Source of the DNA: Sphingomonas panni
GTDB lineage: Bacteria; Pseudomonadota; Alphaproteobacteria; Sphingomonadales; Sphingomonadaceae
NCBI RefSeq assembly: GCF_022664435.1
Contig: NZ_JAKREU010000004.1
Coordinates: forward strand, 1-64,000
Direction of reading: 5' to 3'
Length of the DNA: 64,000 bases
Made by a program: the position numbers and the translations under genes. Below are positions 28,205-37,500 of the stretch, piece by piece. The notes under the pieces were generated by a model, which was not told the origin of the DNA, did not search any database, and saw nothing but the letters and a program-made list of their open reading frames with translations. Numbering within the stretch: the stretch's first letter is position 1; every line of letters begins with the position of its first letter.

Positions 28205-29653
28205 ATGGGTGAACGATCGGACGGGCTGCTGCACCGGCGGCTCGACATGCTGGCGGATCGGGGGCGCAGCGCGCTGGTCGCGGCGGGGCGTCGCGACGCG
28301 ATGGTCGGCGCGTTGCCGGTCGCCGCCGCGGCTGCGATCCCGGCGCCGGCGCTGTTGGTGTTGCTGGCATTCGTCACCCCGCTCGCGGTCGTGCCCGCGC
28401 TGTCGATCGCCGTGCTGGTCCCTCTCATCGTCCTCGCCGCCGTAGCCTGTGCGCGGATCGCACGGCTGCGTGCCGATCGCGGCGCGTCGCTGGCGCTGAT
28501 CGATGGTGCGGCGGGGATGAAGGACCGGGCGGCCACGACCGCCGAGTTCCTCGACGCGCCGCGTGACCCCTTCCGGGCAGCCGCTCTGGCCGAGGCTGCG
28601 CCATGGCTCGACCGCGCGGCGGCCGTCGGGATATCCGTGCAGGAGGCGACGCGATCCGATATCCGGCGGACGCTGGCGATGCTGGCCGCTGCGCTGCTGC
28701 TGCTGATCGCCGCCATGTTGGTGCGTCCGGCCATGACGGAGGCCAGCGCCGGGCCGGTGGCAACGACGTTGCGGCATGTTGCGGTCGCAATCGGGCTGTC
28801 GCGGGATGCGCCGACGAACGCTGCGGCGCGCGGTGGGGCGGCAGCGTCCGGCCCGAACGGCGCGCTGCGCAACGCTGCGCCTGCCGGGCCGGGGGGGGCT
28901 TCAGGCATGACTGGCGCGCATCCCGCCGGATCGCTTGCGGGCGGGGTCGCCGACCGTGCCGCCGCGCCGGGCGGATCGAATGCCGTTTCCAGCCCGTCCG
29001 AGGGCGATGCGGGATCGGCGTCGCTGTCCCCGGGCGGGTCCGGTGCGGCCGGCGGGGCCGCATCGGGCGCGATGGCGACCGGCGACGTGCCGCAGGGGCG
29101 CGGCGATGCGGCGGAACGTGCACCGGGTGATGCGGCGGATCGCGCGCGCGGCACTGCGATCGGCGCACCCGAAAGCCGTGCCACGCCGGCGATGGGCGGG
29201 CAGGGCGGCGCGGGGAGCGCCCTTCCCGGCACCCCTCCCGCAGCACCGCGCGGTGCTGGCGGGCAGGAGGCCCAGCAGGGGTCGGGATCGCGCAGCCGCC
29301 AGTCGTCGGGGTCGCAGGCCAATGGCTCGGGCAGCCAGTCGAGCAACAACAACGGCAATCAACAGGGATCGACGCGCGGCAACGGCACGGAGGGCGCGAA
29401 GCGCGCGCGCGGATCGACCACGCTGATGCTCGCCGTCCCGATGCAGGACCGGCTGATCGGCACGGTCAATGCCGGTGCGGTCAGCAGCACGACGCGTGCG
29501 GCACCGCCACGGACCATGGCGGCCGGGATCGTCGCGGCACAGGATCGCGGTGCCGGTCGGGGGCAGGTCGGGCATATCCGCCACGCCGGACGGTCGGCGC
29601 AGGAGGATCGCGTCCTCGAACGCTATTTTCGTCGCACGGGCGTGGACCGGTGA
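28205..29653 (+). CDS. Membrane protein with long Gly/Ser/Ala-rich region, first gene of the MoxR/VWA-type operon
   Basis: A 482-residue protein. Two membrane helices (about 36-60 and 62-83) are followed by a segment resembling those found in proteins encoded beside DUF58 genes (SLALIDGAAGMKDRAATTAEFL), then a third helix (about 157-176). Residues about 180-400 are low complexity: Gly/Ala/Pro first, then Gly/Ser/Gln/Asn. The C-terminal 70 residues are more ordered and basic. I do not recognise a named family; the N-terminal layout recalls DUF4175-type proteins. Its stop overlaps the GTG of the DUF58 gene by 4 bases, tying it to that operon. It probably spans the inner membrane with the flexible part in the periplasm. 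Confidence 0.75.
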   Translation: MGERSDGLLHRRLDMLADRGRSALVAAGRRDAMVGALPVAAAAAIPAPALLVLLAFVTPLAVVPALSIAVLVPLIVLAAVACARIARLRADRGASLALIDGAAGMKDRAATTAEFLDAPRDPFRAAALAEAAPWLDRAAAVGISVQEATRSDIRRTLAMLAAALLLLIAAMLVRPAMTEASAGPVATTLRHVAVAIGLSRDAPTNAAARGGAAASGPNGALRNAAPAGPGGASGMTGAHPAGSLAGGVADRAAAPGGSNAVSSPSEGDAGSASLSPGGSGAAGGAASGAMATGDVPQGRGDAAERAPGDAADRARGTAIGAPESRATPAMGGQGGAGSALPGTPPAAPRGAGGQEAQQGSGSRSRQSSGSQANGSGSQSSNNNGNQQGSTRGNGTEGAKRARGSTTLMLAVPMQDRLIGTVNAGAVSSTTRAAPPRTMAAGIVAAQDRGAGRGQVGHIRHAGRSAQEDRVLERYFRRTGVDR

Positions 29654-30561
29654 GCGTCGCCGGGCCCAGCTTCGAACAATTGTTCGATCCGGCGTTCCTG
29701 CAACGCATCGACGCGCTGCGGTTGCGCATCGCCGCGGCGCAAAAGGGCGGGCGGCTGGCCGATCAGCGCACGGCGGCGCGCGGGCAGGGATCGGACTTTG
29801 CCGATTTCAAACCCTATGTCGCGGGGGATGACCTGCGCGCGATCGACTGGAACATCTACCGCCGGCTGAACAAGGCGTTCGTGCGGGTGTTCGAGGAACG
29901 GCAGGACCTGCCGGTCTATATCCTGCTCGACCTGTCGGGCAGCATGTTCGTCGAAGCCGCGCCGCGGATCGTACCGGCGATGCAGTCCGTGCTGGCCTTC
30001 GCCGCCATCGCGTTGGGTCAGCAGGACGCAGTCACGCTGCTGACCGTTGCCGACCGCATGACCATGGCGGTGAAGGGCGTATCGGGCAAGGGTGCCATTC
30101 CGCGCGTCGCACGGCTGCTCGCCGACCAGTCGGCGGCAGGGCGTGGCGCGCTGGCGGCGGCGCTGCGCGAACTGGCGGCGATGCGGCTGCGGCGCGGACT
30201 GCTGATCGTCGTATCGGACTTTTTCGACGACGAAGGCATCGAGGCGGTCGTCGACGCGCTGGGCTTGGTGCAGCACCGGATGCTGCTGGTACAGATGACG
30301 CGGGCGAGCGATGCCGATCCTGCGTTGCTGGCCGATTTCGACGGCGACGTGACGATCGACGATGGCGAGCGGGACGGCGGTGCGGCGGTGACGGTGTCGC
30401 CCGACCTGATCGCGCGCTACCGCGCGGCCTATCGCGCCTTCACCGACCGGCTGCACGGCTTCGCGGGGCGCGAAGGGGCGGCGTTGATCGCGCTGGATGC
30501 CGATGGTGACGTGATCGACCAGCTGGTGCCGCACCTGCTGCAGGGTGGCGCGCCGCTATGA
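29650..30561 (+). CDS. DUF58 domain protein (MoxR-associated)
   Basis: This 303-residue soluble protein has the DUF58 hallmark DFKPYVAGDDLRAIDWN (about 52-68), followed by a VWA-like fold with a metal-site motif Asp94-Leu-Ser-Gly-Ser. DUF58 proteins are nearly always encoded with MoxR AAA+ ATPases and VWA proteins and are thought to act as adaptor or client. The GTG start at 29650 overlaps the previous stop, and the stop overlaps the next ATG by 4 bases. The MoxR gene itself is at the far end of the block (45364), not directly upstream as usual. Confidence 0.9.
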   Translation: MSVAGPSFEQLFDPAFLQRIDALRLRIAAAQKGGRLADQRTAARGQGSDFADFKPYVAGDDLRAIDWNIYRRLNKAFVRVFEERQDLPVYILLDLSGSMFVEAAPRIVPAMQSVLAFAAIALGQQDAVTLLTVADRMTMAVKGVSGKGAIPRVARLLADQSAAGRGALAAALRELAAMRLRRGLLIVVSDFFDDEGIEAVVDALGLVQHRMLLVQMTRASDADPALLADFDGDVTIDDGERDGGAAVTVSPDLIARYRAAYRAFTDRLHGFAGREGAALIALDADGDVIDQLVPHLLQGGAPL

Positions 30562-32087
30562 CCTTTGCGACGTTCGGATGGCCGTTGGTGCTGGCTGGAG
30601 CGATTGGGCTGGCGGCGCTGGTCTATGCGTTGCAGCGATTGCGTCCGCAGCGACGGGTAGTGCGGTTGCCCGCCGCGGCTCTCTGGGCGCAGGCGATGCG
30701 CGATACGCCGGCACGGGTGCTGGGTGGGCGGTTTCGCCATTGGCCCGCCTTTCTGCTGATCCTCGCCATCGCCCTGTCGCTATGGATCGCCGCCGCGCAA
30801 CCGCAAGCGGGTCCGGCGGCGGGGTTGGGGCGGCAGTTCTTCTATCTCGACAATAGCGCGCTGCTGACCGGCGGCGGTCGATGGGCGGCGGCGAAGCGGG
30901 CGCTGCTCGCCGATGTCCGCGCGGTCGCGGCCGACCGGCGCGAAGTCGTGCTGGGTGATGCGGTCGCCACGCGGCTGCTGCTGCCGGGCGAGTGCGTGTC
31001 GCTGCTGTCGCGGCGGCTCGACATGGTGCACCCGGAGGCGCGACCCTCGCGCTTCGCCGATTGGCTGTCGAATGCCGCGGACGTGCAGGTCCGCTATTAT
31101 GGCGGATCGCCGGTGCGGGACGGCCGGGTGGCCTATGGCTATCTGCCTGATCCGGTGTCGGGGAACCGGGGTATCGTCGCGCTGGGCGTCGAACCGGCCC
31201 GCTCGGGCGCGGTGGCGAAGGCCGATCTGTTGGTCGCGGTCGCGGCGGCGAACGGGGCGGTGCCGTCGCCGGCCGACCTGCACTGGACGCTCGACGAACG
31301 AGCATTCGATCCGCCCGGACTCAAGCCGTTGGGCGATGGTCGCTATCTGCTGCCCGAGATCGACGCCGCGGGGCAGCGGGTCGGCGTTACCCTGGCGCCG
31401 GGCGATGGTTTTGGGGCCGACGATTCAGCGTCGCTGCGCCTGCCCGACCGCAGGCCGTTGCGGGTCGCCCTGCTGGCGGGAACGCCGGCGACGCTCCGCG
31501 CGGCGGTGGCCGCCGACGCGTCGCTGACGGTGGTGCCGCTGGCACAGGCGCAGGTTGCGATCGGGGACAACCGCGCGGTTGAACAGGCGAAGCTGCCCGT
31601 GCTGGCGATCGCCGACCCGCCCGCCCAGCGACAGGCGTTCGTGTTCGCCGGGCCGGGCGAGGCGGCGCGTGGCGATCTTGCCGCGCGGCTCGACGAACTG
31701 GGACTGCGCGAGGTCGATGCCGCCGCGCTGGCCGACGCACTGCGTCGACCGATCGGCGTCGACCTGCGCGATGCGACCGAGCGGCGGGTTGGAATTTGGA
31801 GCAGCGTGTTCGCGCCCGACACGCCGTTCGTCGACAGCGCGGCAATGCCGCTGCTGGTCTCGCGCAGCCTCCACTGGCTGGGCGGGACATCGGCATGGCA
31901 ATCGCACGATCCGGCGGCGTTGACCGACCGCGCCACGACGCTCGCCGCCGCTGCGCCTGCGCCCGGCAAGGTGCAGCCGCTTGACGGGAGGGGATGGCCC
32001 GATCTGCCGGTCCTCGGGCTGTTGACGGCGGCGCTGGTGCTGCTCGGCGTCGAATGGTGGCTGGTCCAGCGCGGCAGGATGGCATGA
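30558..32087 (+). CDS. BatA-like membrane protein with N-terminal double-helix domain
   Basis: A 509-residue protein. Two N-terminal membrane helices (about 7-25 and 60-80) match the BatA/TIGR02226 N-terminal domain. A large periplasmic region follows (about 85-475), and a single C-terminal helix near 480-502 ends in a short basic tail. No clear VWA metal site is visible in this protein, so it may be the scaffold half of a BatA/BatB-type pair, with the next gene supplying the VWA. Both ends overlap neighbouring genes by 4 bases (ATGA). Confidence 0.83.
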   Translation: MTFATFGWPLVLAGAIGLAALVYALQRLRPQRRVVRLPAAALWAQAMRDTPARVLGGRFRHWPAFLLILAIALSLWIAAAQPQAGPAAGLGRQFFYLDNSALLTGGGRWAAAKRALLADVRAVAADRREVVLGDAVATRLLLPGECVSLLSRRLDMVHPEARPSRFADWLSNAADVQVRYYGGSPVRDGRVAYGYLPDPVSGNRGIVALGVEPARSGAVAKADLLVAVAAANGAVPSPADLHWTLDERAFDPPGLKPLGDGRYLLPEIDAAGQRVGVTLAPGDGFGADDSASLRLPDRRPLRVALLAGTPATLRAAVAADASLTVVPLAQAQVAIGDNRAVEQAKLPVLAIADPPAQRQAFVFAGPGEAARGDLAARLDELGLREVDAAALADALRRPIGVDLRDATERRVGIWSSVFAPDTPFVDSAAMPLLVSRSLHWLGGTSAWQSHDPAALTDRATTLAAAAPAPGKVQPLDGRGWPDLPVLGLLTAALVLLGVEWWLVQRGRMA

Positions 32088-34525
32088 GCGTCACCTTCCT
32101 CTTTCCGGTCGCCGCATGGCTGTTCCTGCTGCTGCCGCTGCTGTGGTGGCCGATGCGCGCGCGGCCGCGCTGGGGGCGGCTGGCATGGCGGGCGGCGGTG
32201 CTGGCGTGTATCGTCGTCGCGATGATGCAGCCAAGCGTCGTCCGGCGGGTGGGGGCAGGCGAACAGGTGCTGATCCTCGACCAGCGTGAGGCGCTGGGAA
32301 CATCGGGGCAGGCGGCGGCGCGAGCGGCATTGGCAAAGATAGTGGCGACCCTGCCCGGCGATGCACGCCGCACGCTGATCCAGATCGGCGGGCGGGCGGG
32401 GCCTGCCGGCCTGCCGCCCGCCCGGATCGTGACCGACGGGTCGCTGTCGACGGCGTTCGGCGTCGCGCTCGACCGGATCGCGCTGGGGTCGGGCGCGGCG
32501 GTGACCTTCATCGGCAACGGCCGGTCGACCGATCCGCATTGGCAGGCGGCGGTCGACGCGTTCGCCGCGCGGGCCATCCCGGTCAACAGCATCGACGTGC
32601 CGCTCGCCCCGCGCTCCGCGTTCGTCAGCGACGTTGCGGTCGCGCCGGCCCGGGTCGGCGAGAAACTGCACCTCGACGTGACGGTCGAGGGCGACGGCGG
32701 CACGCACCGCCTGACGGTGTTCGAGGGCGAGCGGCGGATCGGTGCCAGCGCGCCGTTCGTCGCCGACGGTCCGACCCGCGTCGCCGTCGATCTTCCCGCC
32801 GGTCGCGCGGGCTTCCTGCCGCTGCGCGTGGCGCTCGACGGGCGCGTGCAGTTCGATGCGCTTGCCGCGGCGCAGGACCCGCTGCGGCTGCTATATCTGG
32901 GGGAACGGCAGCAGGGTGCGGCGGCCTCGCTCCAGCGGTTGCTCGGACTGGGTATCGCGGTCGATCGGCGTCCTGCGACGGCGGCGTTCGATCCGGCCGA
33001 CTGGCCTGTGGTGCTGGTGGACGACCTGCCCGCCGCGCGCTTTCCCGTGGCGGCCCAGCAGCGGCTGAACCGCGCGGTCGCACGGCATGGCACCGGGTTG
33101 CTCGTGACCGGCGGCATGGCCGCGTTCGGCGCGGGCGGCTATGCACAGGCGCCGCTGGGGGCGGCGCTGCCGGTGACCGCGCGGCAACAGGACCGGCAGA
33201 TCCGCCCGAGCGTCGCGCTGGCGGTGGTGATCGACAGTTCGGGATCGATGCAGGGTGCGCGGCTCGAACTCGCCAAGCAGGTCGCACGACGGACGGTGGC
33301 CAAGCTGACGCCGAACGACTGGGTCGGGGTCGTCGAATTCTATGGCGCACGCCAATGGTCGGTGCCGATGCACCATGCGACCGACCTGGCCGATATCGAC
33401 CGGTCGATCGCGCGGATGCAGGCACAGGGGGCGAGCGTCCTGTTCCCGGCGTTGCAGGAAGCGTTCTACGGCCTGAAGGACCTCGACGCGCGCTACAAGC
33501 ATATCCTCGTCCTTTCGGACGGGGGCGTGGCCGAGGATCGCTACCAGCAACTGCTGCGGCATATCGCCGAGAACCGGATCAACATCTCGACGGTGGCGGT
33601 CGGCGGGCAGGTCGACGACGAACAGAGCATGGCCGACTGGGCACGGATCGGGCGCGGGCGCTTCTATTCGATTCCCGACGAGTTCAGCCTGGTCGAACTC
33701 GACTTCAAACAGCCTCAGACGACGCCCGAACCCGCCTATCGCAGCGGCAGCGTGGAATTGCGGGCGGTGGGGCCGGCGGGCTGGTGGGACGGGCAGGGGC
33801 TCACCGCACCACCGCCGCTATCGGCCTATGTCCGCACCCGCGCCCGGCCCGAGGCGACGACCTTGCTGCAGACCGGCGACGGCGATCCGGTCCTCGCGAC
33901 ATGGCAGGTCGGCAGCGGTCGCGTGACCGCGCTGATGACCGAACCGCTGGGCAGCGGCACGGCAAGCTGGCGCAACTGGGGCGATTATGGTCGCTGGCTC
34001 GCGCGCGTCGTCGCGATGACCGCGCGCACCCGGTCGGACATGACGGTCGCCGTCAGCCGCCGGTTCGACCGGTTGCGGATTACGGCGCAGCGTAACACGG
34101 CGGGGCCGGTGCCGGCGATGTGGCTGGTCGATGCGGCCGGGCGACCGCTGCGCCGGATCGAGGGTGTCGAGGCGCGCACTCCGGGCCTGTTCGAGGCGGA
34201 ACTCGCCCTGCCGAACCGCCAGCCTGCCCGGATCGAGGTCCGCGACGGTGCGACGGTCGTCCGCGCCGCCGATGCCGCCGCGTCCGACATCCGCGCCGAG
34301 GAAGCGATGGCCAGCACGATGGCACTACCGCTCGCCCAGCTGTCGCAGCGGACGGGTGGCTGGCACCGCACCGACCCCGCCGCCGATCCCGGCCCGGCCC
34401 GACCCGTTGCCGGGTGGCGCGCGACGGACCTTTGGCCCTGGCTTACGCTGCTGGCGCTTCTCCTCTATCTTGCCGAGGTCGGCTATCGCCGCTGGCCCGC
34501 GCGCCACCCAACAGGTGCCCGATGA
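32084..34525 (+). CDS. Membrane protein with GATase-like and VWA domains
   Basis: An 813-residue protein. Two N-terminal helices (about 5-24 and 32-50) anchor it in the inner membrane. A class-I glutamine-amidotransferase-like domain follows (about 265-370, with GTGLLVTGGMAAFGAGGY, no catalytic Cys in the usual place). The VWA domain runs from about 378 to 545, with the metal-site Asp384-Ser-Ser-Gly-Ser in VVIDSSGSMQGARLELAKQV and LVLSDGG. The C-terminal part returns to the GATase-like type (VTALMTEPLGSGTASWRNW). This fused layout is common in DUF58/MoxR clusters. The ATG at 32084 overlaps the previous stop by 4 bases. Confidence 0.88.
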   Translation: MSVTFLFPVAAWLFLLLPLLWWPMRARPRWGRLAWRAAVLACIVVAMMQPSVVRRVGAGEQVLILDQREALGTSGQAAARAALAKIVATLPGDARRTLIQIGGRAGPAGLPPARIVTDGSLSTAFGVALDRIALGSGAAVTFIGNGRSTDPHWQAAVDAFAARAIPVNSIDVPLAPRSAFVSDVAVAPARVGEKLHLDVTVEGDGGTHRLTVFEGERRIGASAPFVADGPTRVAVDLPAGRAGFLPLRVALDGRVQFDALAAAQDPLRLLYLGERQQGAAASLQRLLGLGIAVDRRPATAAFDPADWPVVLVDDLPAARFPVAAQQRLNRAVARHGTGLLVTGGMAAFGAGGYAQAPLGAALPVTARQQDRQIRPSVALAVVIDSSGSMQGARLELAKQVARRTVAKLTPNDWVGVVEFYGARQWSVPMHHATDLADIDRSIARMQAQGASVLFPALQEAFYGLKDLDARYKHILVLSDGGVAEDRYQQLLRHIAENRINISTVAVGGQVDDEQSMADWARIGRGRFYSIPDEFSLVELDFKQPQTTPEPAYRSGSVELRAVGPAGWWDGQGLTAPPPLSAYVRTRARPEATTLLQTGDGDPVLATWQVGSGRVTALMTEPLGSGTASWRNWGDYGRWLARVVAMTARTRSDMTVAVSRRFDRLRITAQRNTAGPVPAMWLVDAAGRPLRRIEGVEARTPGLFEAELALPNRQPARIEVRDGATVVRAADAAASDIRAEEAMASTMALPLAQLSQRTGGWHRTDPAADPGPARPVAGWRATDLWPWLTLLALLLYLAEVGYRRWPARHPTGAR

Positions 34526-37500
34526 ACGCTTCCCGCTTTCGCAGGCGCGCGCTGTTCGCCTTCGCGCTGTCGACCAGCCTGACCGGCCCCACTCTCGCGG
34601 CGGCACGGACCGCGGTGCCCGCTGCCCGGTCCGACGTCGTCGCAGCAGAGGCGTCGTGGCGCGCTGGCGATCCGGCGGGCGCACTGGCCGCACTGGCGAC
34701 GCGGACCGATCCGGCGGCATCGCTGCTCAAGGCCGAGCTGCTCGACGCGGCGGGGCGCGTCGCCGATGCCGGCGCGCTGTACCGGCAGGTGCTGCCGACC
34801 GCCGATCCGGCGCTGCGGCGACGGATCGAACTGCGCCTCGCCATCATCGCCGCGCTACGCCGTCCCGACAGCCTGACCGCCTATGCCGCGCAGCAGCCGC
34901 GCGACGCGCAACAGCGGCTGGCCGAACTGCTCGCGCTCCTCGGACGCCCCAAAGCGGCATTGGCGCTCGCGGGAGAGGGCACGACGCTGGCCGCGCGACT
35001 GACTGCGGCGCAATGGGCGTTGGCGGCGGGCGACGCGACCGCAGCGAAACAGGCGGCACAGGGCGCGCTGGCGATGGCGACGACCGTGGACGACCAACGC
35101 TATGCGCTGGCGCTGCTGGTGGAGGCGTACCGGACCGGTGGCGATCTGGCGGCGGTGCTGCCGTTCCTCGCGCAGCGTCCGCAAGGGCCGGCGGTCGCCC
35201 AGGCCATGGTGGATGTGCTGCTCGAACTCGGGCGGACCGCGCCCGCGATCGCGCGCATCGCCCGCTCGACCGACCCGGCGCTCCGAGCACGATTGGGCGG
35301 CCTGCTCGACCAGTCGGGCGATCCGGCGGCGGCGCAGGCCGAATATCGCCGCCTGATCGCCGCCGATCCGCGCCAGAGCGATCTGACCGCCCGGCTGGCC
35401 GCATCCTATCTGGTGCAGGGACGCGAGGCGGAGGCCGTCGCGACCTATCGCCGGTTCTTTGTCGCCAATCGCGGGCGCGTCGACGTGCTGACCGCCGGGG
35501 CGAAGGCGATGATCGCGATGGGATTGCAGGATCAGGCGGTGGCGATGCTGGCGGGCATCGCCACCGATCCGGCGGTCGCCGCCGCGACGCACCTGTTCCT
35601 GTTCGAAACCCAGCTCGACCGCGGCGACACGGCACAGGCGCTGGCCGAGCTGGAGGCGGTCCGCCGCGCCGATCCGCGCGGGCTGCTCCTGCTCGATATT
35701 GCCGATGGCTATGATCGGCTCGGGCGCCCGGCGGAGGCGCTGGCGCTGCTGCGACAGGTCGAGGGACGGGGCGGTGCTACGGGCTATGACCTTCGCACGC
35801 GCCTGGCGCAGCTGGCGGCGGCCACCGGCGACGATGCCGATGCGCTTCGGCGATGGCAGGCATTGTGGGCGGATACCACGCTGCCCGCCCGGCGCAGCGC
35901 GATCGAGCGGCAGATCGTGGCGCTGGCGAAGCGGACCGGACAGCTCGAACCGATGGCCCGTGCCCTGTCGACGCGGCTGGACGCGGGAAGGTTGCGCACG
36001 GGCGAGATCGACCTGCTGGTCGCGTTGCGGCTGGCGCAGGACGACCGGCAGGCGGCGGCCGATGCGATCCGCCGCTTCGCCGCGCGCAGTGGCGCGGGGG
36101 AGGCGGCGGGCCTCGACAGGATGGCGCAACTCTATGCGCGGATGCACGACTATGACCGCCTCGCCACGACGCTCGAACGGCTGATCGCGGTCGATCCGGC
36201 CAATCGCGACGCGCATGTCCGGCAGCTGATCCTGACGCGGCTACGGCACGATGCCGGTGCGATCCCCACGGCCGAACGGCAGGCGGAACTCGACGCGCTG
36301 ATGGCGCAGCTGACCGCCAGCGACAGCCCGGCGTTCCGCGCGACGGTCTATGCGCAAGCCGACCTGAAGCCGCAGGCGATCGAGCAATTGCGCCGCGCAT
36401 GGACGGCGGCACCGCAGGATGGCGAGGCGCTGGGCCGGCTCGCCGCCGAACTGGCGCGCCAGAACCGGCGGGGCGAGGCGATCGCGCTGCTGCAATATGC
36501 GGCCGAGCGGAGCGGCGATGGGCCGGCCTTCGTCGCGGCGATCGACGGGCTGATCGATACGGTCGCCGCCGCCGATCCCGACGATGCCGCCGTCCTGCCG
36601 GTCGTCCCCTGGGCGAAGCGGCGCGTGCTGGAACGCATCGCCACGGACGGTGCGATGCCGCGGCTGACCGGGCTGCTTGCCGACATCGCCGCGACCGACG
36701 CCGATATCGACCTGCAGCTTCGCGCGACGGAAGCGGGCGTCGCCGGTGCGGGCGAACGGCGCGGCTATGTGCTGCGCGAGCTGGCGACGCTCAGCGGCGG
36801 CGGCGTCCGTGACGGCGGCAGCGTGGCGATGATCGGCGATCCGCATCGCAAGCTGGTCTATGCCCGTCGCTTGCTGGCGCTCGGCAAGTCCTTTCCACCC
36901 GACCTCTACGCCGATCTGGCGCGCACGTTGCTGGCGCAGGGCGACGAGGCCGGTGCCGAACGCGCCTTTGCGATGATGAGCGGCATGGGCGGGCTGGTGA
37001 ATGTCGACGAGGCGAAGGGCGATGCCTATGCCGCCGCCGGTCGCCCGCGCCAGGCGCTGGCCAACTATGCCCGGGCGCTGTTGCAGGATCAGGCGAATTT
37101 CGATTTGCTGGTCAAGACCGCGATTCTGCACGAACGCGCGGGACAGACGGCGCTTGCCCGCAACTGGTATGGGCGCGGGCTGCGGACGTTGCTGGCGCGT
37201 CAGCCTGCCGTGCCGCTTGGCGCGCGCGACGAACGCGGGTTGGACGTGCGGCGCTATTATCCGACATTGGTCGAGGGGCTGTTACTGAATGCGCCGGACG
37301 CGATGGCCGGCGACGACACGCTGCTGACCGACCTGAACCGCCGGTTCGAAACGGAGTTGGCGCGGGTCGGGACGGCATCGCCGGCGATCCTGGCGGACTA
37401 TCCGCGGCTCGCCCTGCTGGCCGATCTGGGGCAGCGTATCGTCGATGCCGGGCAGGGCAATGCCGCGCTCGCCGGATGGGACACAGCGCTCGACCGCCGC

